DNA from: an uncultured Clostridia bacterium
Lineage (GTDB): Bacteria; Bacillota; Clostridia; Oscillospirales; Acutalibacteraceae
Direction of reading: 5' to 3'
Assembly: GCA_947628665.1 (NCBI GenBank)
Contig: CANRAU010000003.1
Coordinates: 62,001-126,000 of the forward strand
Length of the DNA: 64,000 bases
Part shown: positions 9,728-16,730 of the stretch, piece by piece
How positions within the stretch are numbered: the first letter of the stretch is position 1
Layout of the letters: each line of letters starts with the position of its first letter
The notes under the pieces: generated by a model
Told to the model about the DNA's origin: nothing
Seen by the model: only the letters and a program-made list of their open reading frames with translations
Database searches by the model: none
Made by a program: the position numbers and the translations under genes

Positions 9728-9796
9728 TTACCCGTATATGGGTTGACATTTCAAATAAACGCCAAGTAAAATAGAGAATAACCCGTATTCGGGTAA
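9728..9796. promoter_or_regulatory. Twin palindromic operator
   Basis: Two similar palindromes, TTACCCGTATATGGGTTG (9728-9745) and TAACCCGTATTCGGGTAA (9779-9796), lie 51 bases apart centre to centre. A half-site TACCCAT is at 9681-9687. The first overlaps the -35 and the second the expected start of the rightward promoter. Repression by one of the adjacent XRE proteins is inferred. Confidence 0.7.
9743..9772 (+). promoter_or_regulatory. Promoter of the SLOG gene
   Basis: TTGACA (9743-9748), an 18-base spacer and TAAAAT (9767-9772). It reads toward the interrupted gene that starts at 9813 and lies between the two operator palindromes. Confidence 0.7.
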
Positions 9797-9812
9797 CTCT
9801 GGAGGCTAAGCA

Positions 9813-10542
9813 ATGTCAACCTGCACTTTTTTCGGGCATCGGGATAAGCTGAGGGAAGTCGAACCCGATATGTCCCACGTCGGTTCTTTTTGGCTCTTTT
9901 TGCCCTTTTCTCCTTGGCGGGCGTCAGCCCGCCTGCGTCGAAAAAAGCAAAAATCCCTCAAAAATTCCTCGCCGTGGGATGCAAGACAGTTTTTACGGAG
10001 CAGATTTTTGCAAAGGCAATGAAAACGCCGAAGGGCATACTGTCGTATGCACAAGGCGTTTGAAGCAGGATTTGCGAAAATATGCCCGTAAAAACCATAT
10101 TGTGTTCGACTCCCCTCAGCTTACTCCCGCCGGCATGGAAGCCATTTTGCAGTCTGTCGTGATAGATTTAATAGAAAAGCATGGCGTCGATTGCTTCTAT
10201 GTGGGGAATCAGGGGAATTTTGATCGCATGGTACAAAAAACATTGGATAAACTGTCCAAGCAATACCGTATTCGTTATGCCGTCGTCCTTGCCTACATGC
10301 CGAAGGCGGAACGGCCTTCGGATGCCAAAAGCTCTACACCTACGATTCTCCCGGACGGGATCGAGCTTGTCCCGCCGCGCTTTGCGATTCCCTGGCGCAA
10401 CAGGTGGATGATCGAGCAGGCAAACTATGTCGTGACCTATGTTACCGATACAGTTCAGTCGGGCGCCGCGCAATTTAAAAGGCCGGCAGAAAAAAAGGAA
10501 AGAATCGTTTTGGAACTGACAAATTATACGCAGAATCCATAA
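9813..10542 (+). pseudogene. SLOG-family (DUF1273/YpsA-like) protein gene, disrupted by a MITE
   Basis: The 5' part encodes MSTCTFFGHRD and the 3' part (from 10124) encodes TPAGMEAILQ...VDCFYVGNQG, then PRRFAI-like and RNRWMIEQANYVVTY blocks. Together these match the order in SLOG proteins, a Rossmann-like superfamily thought to bind nucleotide-like ligands. Between them sits a 275-bp element flanked by TA. Removing the element and one TA rejoins the two parts in frame with no lost codon (GHRD-TPAG), so the gene was intact before insertion. The insert adds 277 bases, shifting the frame. A shortened product could start at the ATG at 10138 but would lack the GHR loop. CTGGAG precedes the original ATG. 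Confidence 0.85.
9847..10121. mobile_element. 275-bp MITE with TA target duplication
   Basis: The ends are inverted repeats: AGCTGAGGGAAGTCGAAC at the left and its complement with one mismatch at the right (10104-10121). TA flanks both sides (9845-9846, 10122-10123), the duplication left by IS630/Tc1-mariner transposases. It has no transposase gene. Positions 9989-10095 form a long imperfect hairpin (arms GTTTTTACGG and CCGTAAAAAC outermost), and CCCAC/GTGGG pair in the left half. It would need a transposase in trans; none of that type is in the window. Confidence 0.85.
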
Positions 10543-10766
10543 CGGCATACGCACGAAGTATTTTGAATCCTATCCTTTTGTATGCAAAAAATCTATTGCA
10601 TTTACAAAACGGATGTCTTATTATATTTGATAAGAACTCTATGGGGATCGAAAGACGCGGCAGATCGCTCGGAAGACTTTGCGATGCATTTTTACGCGGC
10701 ATGTGGCATATGGATAAAGGTACTGTCAAGTTCTCCATGCCAAACGCGGAAAGAAGAGGGATGTCT

Positions 10767-11609
10767 ATGAATGATACACAAGAACACAAAATCAACATTC
10801 TTGTCACACTGGATGAAAACTATATCCCCCACTTGAATGTCATGCTTTCCACGCTGGTGCGTTTCAATCCGAATTGCTTTTTTGATGTGTATCTTTTGCA
10901 CACATCCATTCGGGAGGAAGCGCTGCATACAACGAATCGCGTGTTGGGGGACGCCGGACGTTTGATTCCGGTCGCGGCGCTGGATCTGGCGCTGGAGCAT
11001 GCGCCTACAACGTCGCGCTATCCGAAAGAAATTTATTATCGCATTTTTGCCGCCCGCTATCTGCCTGAAACGATCGACCGTATATTGTATTTAGACCCCG
11101 ATCTTGTGATCAACGGGTCTATCCTCCCGCTGTATCAACTCCCGATGGAGGAATACTATTTTGCGGCGGCTTCCCATATCGACAGTTTGCGGTTGCTCCA
11201 TAAGGTCAATGAGCTTCGATTGGATATGACCGAGGACAGTCCCTACATCAATTCGGGCGTTATACTTATGAATTTGGATCGACTGCGGCGCGAACAGAAC
11301 TATGACGATGTATTCTCTTTCATCGAAAAAAGAGAGGAATTCCTGATGTTGCCCGATCAGGATATTATCAGCAGCCTGTACGGCAGCAAAATTTATGCAC
11401 TGGACGCCTTTCGGTACAATATGACCGAGCGGCTTTATCTGGCACACAGTCCGTTTGAAAAGGACTTGGACTTAGACTGGGTGCGAAAGCATTCCGTTGT
11501 CATCCACTACTGCGGAAGAAATAAACCATGGAAGGAGAATTATATCGGGCATTTAGATATTTTTTATAAAGAAGCGGTTGCCAAAATGGAATCCGACGGA
11601 AACATATAG
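10767..11609 (+). CDS. Glycosyltransferase family 8 protein
   Basis: A 280-residue GT8 enzyme. The start INILVTLDENYIPHLNVMLST is the usual nucleotide-sugar entry. RILYLDPDLVINGSI (about 107) holds the DxD metal site. DSPYINSGVILMNLDRLR (about 152) and the C-terminal VIHYCGRNKPWKENY (HxxGxxKPW, about 245) complete the family set. It probably transfers galactose or glucose to a lipopolysaccharide-like, teichoic or capsular acceptor; the acceptor is unknown. The ATG at 10767 has GAGGG seven bases upstream. A phosphatidyltransferase gene follows 19 bases later, which suggests a joint role at the membrane or envelope. Confidence 0.9.
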   Translation: MNDTQEHKINILVTLDENYIPHLNVMLSTLVRFNPNCFFDVYLLHTSIREEALHTTNRVLGDAGRLIPVAALDLALEHAPTTSRYPKEIYYRIFAARYLPETIDRILYLDPDLVINGSILPLYQLPMEEYYFAAASHIDSLRLLHKVNELRLDMTEDSPYINSGVILMNLDRLRREQNYDDVFSFIEKREEFLMLPDQDIISSLYGSKIYALDAFRYNMTERLYLAHSPFEKDLDLDWVRKHSVVIHYCGRNKPWKENYIGHLDIFYKEAVAKMESDGNI

Positions 11610-11628
11610 ACGAGGAAAGGAGATTTTT

Positions 11629-12201
11629 ATGCATAGACTATTCAAAAAAGAACAACTCTTGACCATACCGAATTTGCTGAGCGTCATTCGATTGCTGCTG
11701 ATTCCGCTGATCGTTTGGCTGTATATCGGGGTTCAGCGCTATTGGGCAGCCGTCGCGGTGATCGCCGTGTCGGGCATTACGGATATTGCCGACGGCTTCA
11801 TCGCGCGGAAATTTAACATGGTATCCGATTTCGGCAAAATCTTAGACCCCGTGGCGGATAAATTTACGCAGGGCATTGTCCTGATCTGTCTGGCGAGCCG
11901 CTATAAGTGGATGATCGCTCTGATCGTGCTGTTTATCATCAAAGAGGTCTGTCAAGGGGTGATGGGCTATATCACCATCAGGAAAAACAACTCTGTCAAC
12001 AGCGCAAAATGGTACGGAAAAGCGAATACCGTGTTTCTGTTTATTGTGATGGTCGTGTTGATCCTTTTCCCCCATATACCCATACAAATCGCCAATACCC
12101 TCATCCTTTGCAGCGCGTGTTTTACAGTCATCACTTTGGTTCTTTACGTGCGCTTTTATATCCGTTTTTGGCGTCAGGACCATACCGAAGAAACCAAATA
12201 A
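11629..12201 (+). CDS. CDP-alcohol phosphatidyltransferase (PgsA-like)
   Basis: A 190-residue membrane protein with about five or six hydrophobic segments. The family signature is complete: D-x2-DG-x2-AR-x8-G-x3-D-x3-D in DIADGFIARKFN followed by DFGKILDPVADKF (about 49-74). These enzymes join a CDP-diacylglycerol lipid to an alcohol such as glycerol-3-phosphate, giving phosphatidylglycerophosphate in the PgsA case. AAAGGAGA precedes the ATG. It forms a two-gene unit with the GT8 gene. It may be a second, specialised paralog rather than the housekeeping PgsA (inference). Confidence 0.88.
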   Translation: MHRLFKKEQLLTIPNLLSVIRLLLIPLIVWLYIGVQRYWAAVAVIAVSGITDIADGFIARKFNMVSDFGKILDPVADKFTQGIVLICLASRYKWMIALIVLFIIKEVCQGVMGYITIRKNNSVNSAKWYGKANTVFLFIVMVVLILFPHIPIQIANTLILCSACFTVITLVLYVRFYIRFWRQDHTEETK

Positions 12202-12227
12202 AAAGCGTTTTGCATCCCGCATTTTGT

Positions 12228-12269
12228 AAACGCCCCGTACCTTTCGCAAAAAAGGAACGGGGCGTTTTT
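12228..12269 (+). terminator. Terminator after the phosphatidyltransferase gene
   Basis: AAACGCCCCGT pairs with ACGGGGCGTTT around a loop containing a second small stem (CCTTT/AAAGG) and ends in TTTTT. Confidence 0.85.
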
Positions 12270-12510
12270 CTGTAATCGGTTTTGCGGCATTTTGTGTCCG
12301 AAACTGCTCTTTTCCCGTTCTCCTTTGGCGTGTCGGATCGAATATGCGTTTGCTCGCTTTTGGTATTCGCCGACAGCGTGGCAAAACGTCGATTTGTGAA
12401 AGGAAAAATGTACCGAAATGCGGCAGATTTTTCCGTCTGTTTTTCAGTATAAATCGTACATTCGGACAGACAATAACACAGAACGATTTGAAAATAAAGG
12501 AGATTCATAT
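12270..12510. other. Intergenic region before spoVT
   Basis: Between the terminator and the spoVT start I see no reading frame with a ribosome binding site. spoVT is under the forespore factor sigma-G in Bacillus; I could not place a convincing sigma-G or sigma-A promoter here by eye. Confidence 0.4.
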
Positions 12511-13050
12511 ATGAAGGCCACAGGCATTGTCCGACGCATCGATGATCTCGGTCGCGTCGTGATTCCCAAAGAGATCCGCCGCACCATGCGCATCCGCGAG
12601 GGCGACCCGCTGGAAATTTACACGGCTGCGGACGGTGAAGTGATATTCAAAAAGTATTCTGCAATCGGCGAATTGTCGGAGCTGGCGCACCAATACGCCG
12701 AGGTGCTTAACCGCGCCACCGAACTGCCCGTACTCATCACCGACCGCGACCACGTCATTGCGGTGGCGGGCGCGCCGAAGCGCGAGCTTGCCGACCGCCG
12801 TGTGAGCGAGGAATTGGAAACGCTGATGACCGATCGCGGCAATTACACCGCTTCCCCCGATATTCCGCCGCTCTACCCGATCACGGGCTATGAAAAAGAA
12901 GCGGCATTGGCGTTTTCGATCATCGGCAGCGGGGATGTTTCGGGCGCGGTCGTGCTGATCTTACGCGAGGACGGCTCCATGCCCACACCCGAGGAAAAGA
13001 AGCTCATCCAGGTTGCCGCCTCTTTTCTCGGCAAACAAATGGAAGAATAA
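12511..13050 (+). CDS. spoVT: Stage V sporulation protein T, AbrB-type regulator
   Basis: A 179-residue protein with an N-terminal AbrB/SpoVT swapped-hairpin DNA-binding domain (KATGIVRRIDDLGRVVIPKE onward, 2-50) and a C-terminal GAF-like domain (about 55-178). Both length and N-terminus match SpoVT, which adjusts forespore gene expression late in sporulation. AAAGGAGA lies seven bases before the ATG. It is monocistronic, followed by a hairpin. Its presence is the clearest sign that the organism belongs to a spore-forming lineage. Confidence 0.93.
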   Translation: MKATGIVRRIDDLGRVVIPKEIRRTMRIREGDPLEIYTAADGEVIFKKYSAIGELSELAHQYAEVLNRATELPVLITDRDHVIAVAGAPKRELADRRVSEELETLMTDRGNYTASPDIPPLYPITGYEKEAALAFSIIGSGDVSGAVVLILREDGSMPTPEEKKLIQVAASFLGKQMEE

Positions 13051-13071
13051 CGCCCCCTGCGGCGAAACAAA

Positions 13072-13110
13072 AACGACGTCGGCTTACAGTTAAGTCGGCG
13101 TCGATTGCGT
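13072..13110. repeat. Hairpin repeat, left bracket of repeat copy 1
   Basis: A hairpin (ACGACGTCGGCTTA / TTAAGTCGGCGTCG) follows spoVT. A near-identical 38-base copy stands at 13424-13461. Each could act as a weak terminator, but T-runs are poor. Confidence 0.65.
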
Positions 13111-13161
13111 GTAGAAAAAGTATGTGTCACTTGGCAATATGCACAAAAGGAGTAAGATTAT

Positions 13162-13384
13162 GGGGAACCCCCGGCGAGGGGTGCGGGTGTCCGGTGGACA
13201 CCTCTGCCGAAGGCAGAAGCACCGACCGAGCCGACAGGCGAGAATCCCCACCGAAAAACAGTCCACTGGACTGTTTTTCGCCCCTCCTGCGCTCTTTATG
13301 GGCAAAGATTTCGCAGCCTGCGGGCTGCGATGGGGCGCCGCCCCTCAACCCCGCCGCCTTTTGAAAAAGGCGGCCGAAAACTTT
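13162..13384 (+). repeat. GC-rich multi-hairpin repeat, copy 1
   Basis: A 223-bp intergenic element related to 14926-15152. Conserved blocks are GGGGAACCCCCGGCGAGGGG at the start, AGCACCGACCGAGCCGACAG in the middle and a CCGCCTTTT-GAA-AAAGGCGG stem at the end. Between them lie five hairpins at 13187-13201, 13203-13217, 13254-13278, 13311-13330 and 13332-13344. Their stem sequences differ from copy 2 but remain paired. I see no coding role; a structured RNA or a structured mobile DNA are both possible. Confidence 0.8.
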
Positions 13385-13423
13385 TCGTTATTTTGCTATC
13401 GCAAAACAGTTTATCGACAGGCT

Positions 13424-13461
13424 AACGACGTCGACTACAGTTAAGTCGGCGTCGTTTGCGT
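13424..13461. repeat. Hairpin repeat, right bracket of repeat copy 1
   Basis: A second copy of the hairpin at 13072-13110, differing at about three positions. It lies 21 bases past the 3' end of the minus-strand exporter gene and could serve as its terminator. Confidence 0.65.
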
Positions 13462-13481
13462 TTGATTTGGATAAAACCGCG

Positions 13482-14378
13482 TTACAGTCCGACGGCCTGC
13501 AAAAGAAAGCCCGAAAGGACGCTTACGGTATACAGGATGCCCAAAATTTTGAGATTCTCGCGCACGCTTCGGTTTTCACGAAACAGCACGAGCAAGCCCG
13601 CACCCGCAGAGGTGCATAAACCCGCGACCGCCGCGCCGAAGCCGACCGTCCCGCCCAAATACAACCGTGTCAAAAGCACGGAGGCCGCGCAGTTCGGCAA
13701 AAATCCGAACAGGGCAGTCAAAAGCGGCTGCCAAACCGAGTCGGTCAAAAAGAGCGTGGAGATCCGTTCTTCGCCGAGCGCCTTTATGCCGAACGTCAAC
13801 AGGAAAGTGAACAGCAGCACGAATGCGAACACCTGCGCAGTGTGCCGAAGCACAGCGCGCCAAATGCCGCCGTGTTCTTCGCATCCGCAGTGGGAATGTG
13901 CGCAAAACGTCTTTTGCTTCTCCACCTGTCGCGTCTGCTTACGAAACAGCAGATCGACGCCGTAGCCCGCAAGCAGGGCAATAACCACCTTGGATAGCAG
14001 CAGCCGTGCAATATCGGCAAAATGGCCGCCCTCTGCCGCAAGCAGGATGATCGCCTCGTCGGAAGTGGAGAGAAATACGGCGATCAGCGAACCGAGCGAA
14101 ATCACGCCGCCCGCGTACAGGTCGGCGCTCAGCACCGAAAAGCCGCACTGCGGGATGCAGCCGAGCAACGCGCCCGCCAACGGTCCTGCTTTGCCTGACC
14201 GTCGGAAAAATCGGCTGATCTTATCCCCCGCGTGATGCTCCAACAGCTCGATGAGCAAGAATGCGGCGAGTAAAAACGGTAAAATTTTCAGAGAATCCAA
14301 CGCCGCGTCGCGCAGTGCATCCAAAAGCAGTGCGCCGACGCCGACGTCTTGTAAAGCATACAGGGACAGCACGGTCAT
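13482..14378 (-). CDS. Putative manganese/heavy-metal exporter (ArsP_2-type permease)
   Basis: A 298-residue polytopic membrane protein with about 8-10 hydrophobic segments in two halves. Each half has a short conserved loop: GCIPQCGFSVLSADLYAGG in the first and GFLPNCAASVLLTRLYLGG in the second, an inverted-repeat design seen in the family annotated as putative manganese or arsenic transporters. A His/Cys-rich cytosolic stretch (CAHSHCGCEEHGG, about 161-173) links the halves and probably binds metal. The ATG overlaps the stop of the Fur-family gene by four bases (ATGA), so the two are translated together. The metal is not fixed by sequence. Confidence 0.82.
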   Translation of the reverse strand: MTVLSLYALQDVGVGALLLDALRDAALDSLKILPFLLAAFLLIELLEHHAGDKISRFFRRSGKAGPLAGALLGCIPQCGFSVLSADLYAGGVISLGSLIAVFLSTSDEAIILLAAEGGHFADIARLLLSKVVIALLAGYGVDLLFRKQTRQVEKQKTFCAHSHCGCEEHGGIWRAVLRHTAQVFAFVLLFTFLLTFGIKALGEERISTLFLTDSVWQPLLTALFGFLPNCAASVLLTRLYLGGTVGFGAAVAGLCTSAGAGLLVLFRENRSVRENLKILGILYTVSVLSGFLLQAVGL

Positions 14379-14791
14379 TTTACGGAACTCTCCTTTTGGG
14401 CGCACGCGGCGCACAGACCATAGAACACGGTTTTTCCGCCATCCACTGCGAAGCCGTGTTCCTTTAAAATATGCTCGGAAAGCTCGTGCAGGAATGCGCA
14501 GTCGGCATGAAGCAGCGCGCCGCAGGCTGTGCATTTCAAATGGAAGTGCGCCGCGCACGGCGTCTCCCGCCCGACATACTGATAGCTGGCGCTGCCGCCC
14601 TCGCCGCCGAGGTATTTGCGCACCGTACCGTCGGCGCACAGCCGCTCCAGATGCCGGTAAACCGTGGACTGCCCCACGCCCTCGCTGCTGTCTTTGAGCA
14701 GCAAATACATCTCCTCCGCCGTCATGCACCTGTTCTTGTGCAATTGCAGCAGTTCCAGGATTCGGCGGCTCTGTCTGGTTTGATAACCCAT
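14375..14791 (-). CDS. Fur-family transcriptional regulator
   Basis: A 138-residue metal-responsive repressor. The winged helix is at about 5-75 (TAEEMYLLLKD, QSTVYRHLERL). The metal-binding half holds AHFHLKCTACGALLHADC (about 81-98) and GLCAACA near the end, giving the paired CxxC structural zinc site. Whether it senses iron, zinc, manganese or peroxide is not clear; coupling to a metal exporter favours a metal-efflux role. A perfect palindrome (14815-14829) sits over its own transcription start, so autoregulation is likely. Confidence 0.9.
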   Translation of the reverse strand: MGYQTRQSRRILELLQLHKNRCMTAEEMYLLLKDSSEGVGQSTVYRHLERLCADGTVRKYLGGEGGSASYQYVGRETPCAAHFHLKCTACGALLHADCAFLHELSEHILKEHGFAVDGGKTVFYGLCAACAQKESSVK

Positions 14792-14814
14792 GCGTCTCGC
14801 TCCCGATTAGAAAT

Positions 14815-14866
14815 TGAAAATCATTTTCAGTTCGTAGAGTATACCGCAGAAATCTATATTTGTCAA
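14815..14866 (-). promoter_or_regulatory. Promoter and Fur box of the fur-exporter operon
   Basis: Read on the minus strand, TTGACA (14866-14861), a 17-base spacer and TATACT (14843-14838) form a near-consensus promoter. Just downstream, at the expected transcript start, TGAAAATCATTTTCA (14815-14829) is an exact 7-1-7 palindrome matching the Fur-family box. Confidence 0.88.
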
Positions 14867-14925
14867 GCAAAAACAGCGATTTTGTGCATACAGCCGATTC
14901 GGAGAACGGCGCACAGCGCCGCATC

Positions 14926-15152
14926 GGGGAACCCCCGGCGAGGGGTGCGGGTCGCCGGGGGCGACCTTTGCGTCAGCGACGCAAAAGCACCGACCGAGCC
15001 GACAGGCGAGAATCCCCACGAAAAACGTCCCACCGGGACGTTTTTCTTCCCCTCCTGCGCTTCGCTGACGCTTTAGGGTTTCGCCCCTTGCGAGGGGCGA
15101 GGAGGGCTCTGCCCTCCACCTGCCGCCTTTTGAAAAAGGCGGGCGAAAACTT
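14926..15152 (+). repeat. GC-rich multi-hairpin repeat, copy 2
   Basis: A 227-bp element in the same orientation as copy 1. Hairpins at 14951-14965, 14967-14985, 15021-15045, 15081-15100 and 15101-15117 correspond one-to-one to those of copy 1, with different stem bases but kept pairing. The fourth keeps the same TGCG loop. The final CCGCCTTTT/AAAGGCGG stem (about 15123-15142) is identical in both. Confidence 0.8.
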
Positions 15153-15196
15153 GAATTTGACTTTTGGGAAGTGCGTTCGGAAACTCGCCGAACAGG

Positions 15197-15233
15197 AAAA
15201 CGCCCCGCGCCAAGACTTTGGTGCGGGGTGTTG
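15197..15233. terminator. Hairpin terminator after the esterase gene
   Basis: CGCCCCGCGCCAA pairs with TTGGTGCGGGGTG around GACTT. It lies past the 3' end of the minus-strand esterase gene; AAAA just left of it reads as a short T-run on that strand. Confidence 0.7.
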
Positions 15234-15270
15234 TTCGATCTGATGTTTGTGCCGCGTTTTATACGGCGGA

Positions 15271-16563
15271 TTATCGTCTGTGCGCTTCAAAAAAGGCGAG
15301 CATTTCGTCGGTCGTGGTTTGGCTTTCAGGCAAATCAGGGTAAGCCACGCTCGTAATATGCCCCGAAGAGCGATTGAGCGTAAGCTCCCAGTCGTGGAAT
15401 TGATGCTCGACGCCTTTTTGGGTAAGCAGTTCATCCAACTGCACAGACGCAGGGCGCAAAAAGTCCTTTGCGCTCGTCACGATGTACGACGGCGGGAGCG
15501 TGCCTAAATCAATGACCTCCTCGGGCTGCAAATACGGATAATACGGCGACTGCTCATACGCGTAGCCGAGCATACAGGAAATCAGAGGGCTGTTGAACCC
15601 GCTTTTCATGTCGTACATACCCGAAATCAGCCCCGCCGCGTTCAAGGTCAGCCCCGTTTCGGGCGTTTCGTAAAGCGCGCGCAGGGTTTCGGAGGTATTG
15701 ACGATGCTCGTGTAAAACGCCAGCTGCCCGCCTGCGGAATCGCCGACCACATAGACGTTGTTGAGATCGCAGCGATAGCTTGCGCCGTTTCGCGCCACCC
15801 ATCGGTAAGCCGCCATCACGTCGCGCACCTGATCGGGATACAGCACGTCGGGGCAAAGCCGATAGTTAATGACGATGACGATATACCCACGGCTCGCAAG
15901 CCGAGAAGCGTAAACGCGGTTAAGTTCCTTTTCGCCGTACATCAGCCCGCCGCCGTGGATGTCTATGATGACGGGAAGGTCTTTTGTGTTGCCCTCGGGC
16001 GCGTAAATATCCAAGCGGCGGTACACATCGGCATTTTCGATATAGGGAATATCTTTTGTCACGCTGACGCCCTCGGTCATTTCCTGCTCGGAGAGGCGTT
16101 TCGTGTCGTAATAATCCATAAAATCCCAAATAATGGATGCGGCGAACGCCACAAACCCGTCGCTTTGGATGTCGTCGGGATCTGCCGCCTGCTCGTGTAC
16201 GCGCGTATCGATTGCAAACAGGCCGTCAAAAATGTCCCGCATCCGCGCGGTGAAATCCGCGTCTGCAAAGCTCGCGCGCCCCGTGATCAAATCGGCAAGC
16301 GCACGGTACAGCTGCGTAAACAGCTCCGCGACCTGCTCGGTAAAGCCGGCATCCTCAGAAAGACCCGATGCATCGACCAAGTCCTGCAAATCCTCGCGGC
16401 GGTCGGAAAAGGCGGATTCCGCAAAGCCCTTGGGATAGGCTTGCGCCGCCAGCGCCCGCGCCGTTTGCATATGATCGGCCACGCGCAGCGTTTGCAGTGC
16501 GATCAACACCGTCAGCACTGCGGCAAGACACAGGCTGACGATTCTGTTAAAGCCCGGTTTCAA
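15271..16563 (-). CDS. Alpha/beta hydrolase (HSL-type esterase/lipase), membrane-anchored
   Basis: A 430-residue protein. Residues about 8-28 form a signal peptide or anchor, then comes an about 140-residue helical region, then an alpha/beta-hydrolase domain. The oxyanion motif HGGG (IDIHGGGLMYG, about 203-206) and the nucleophile elbow GDSAGGQ (about 275) are clear. The acid Asp is probably in SAKDFLRPAS and the base His in RSSGHITS near the C-terminus. This matches the hormone-sensitive-lipase branch, acting on short acyl or acetyl esters outside the cytoplasm. The start is TTG behind GGAGGT. The substrate is unknown. Confidence 0.85.
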   Translation of the reverse strand: MKPGFNRIVSLCLAAVLTVLIALQTLRVADHMQTARALAAQAYPKGFAESAFSDRREDLQDLVDASGLSEDAGFTEQVAELFTQLYRALADLITGRASFADADFTARMRDIFDGLFAIDTRVHEQAADPDDIQSDGFVAFAASIIWDFMDYYDTKRLSEQEMTEGVSVTKDIPYIENADVYRRLDIYAPEGNTKDLPVIIDIHGGGLMYGEKELNRVYASRLASRGYIVIVINYRLCPDVLYPDQVRDVMAAYRWVARNGASYRCDLNNVYVVGDSAGGQLAFYTSIVNTSETLRALYETPETGLTLNAAGLISGMYDMKSGFNSPLISCMLGYAYEQSPYYPYLQPEEVIDLGTLPPSYIVTSAKDFLRPASVQLDELLTQKGVEHQFHDWELTLNRSSGHITSVAYPDLPESQTTTDEMLAFFEAHRR

Positions 16564-16594
16564 AACTACCTCCCTAAATCACATAAACCGTGTT

Positions 16595-16708
16595 TTACCT
16601 CTGGAACAGGCTTTGGACGACGGAGACGATATACAGCACTACGTCGGAAAGCCTTGTATTGCGGAATGTATTCATCACCTGTTCGGGGTAATCGCGTAAA
16701 GATTTCAT
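16595..16708 (-). CDS. Small ORF, 37 residues
   Basis: Begins MKSLRDYPEQVM and ends VVQSLFQR, with a hydrophobic middle (VVLYIVSVV). GAGGAGA lies seven bases before the ATG, as good as that of neighbouring genes. It sits 22 bases after the leuS stop and before the esterase gene on the same strand. It resembles no family I know. The short amphipathic-hydrophobic make-up would fit a membrane-associated small protein, but chance cannot be excluded. Confidence 0.4.
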   Translation of the reverse strand: MKSLRDYPEQVMNTFRNTRLSDVVLYIVSVVQSLFQR

Positions 16709-16730
16709 ACGCAAGTCTCCTCAAAACGCC

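Noticed and set aside
9979-10542. A continuous frame starting inside the MITE and running through the SLOG gene, as if a full 187-residue protein.
   Set aside because: Its first 45 codons are element sequence without a ribosome binding site; the family match begins only after the right end of the element.
13124-13444. Open frames across repeat copy 1, including an ATG behind AAAAGGAG at about 13161.
   Set aside because: The frames run through hairpins conserved as structure, and copy 2 does not keep them.
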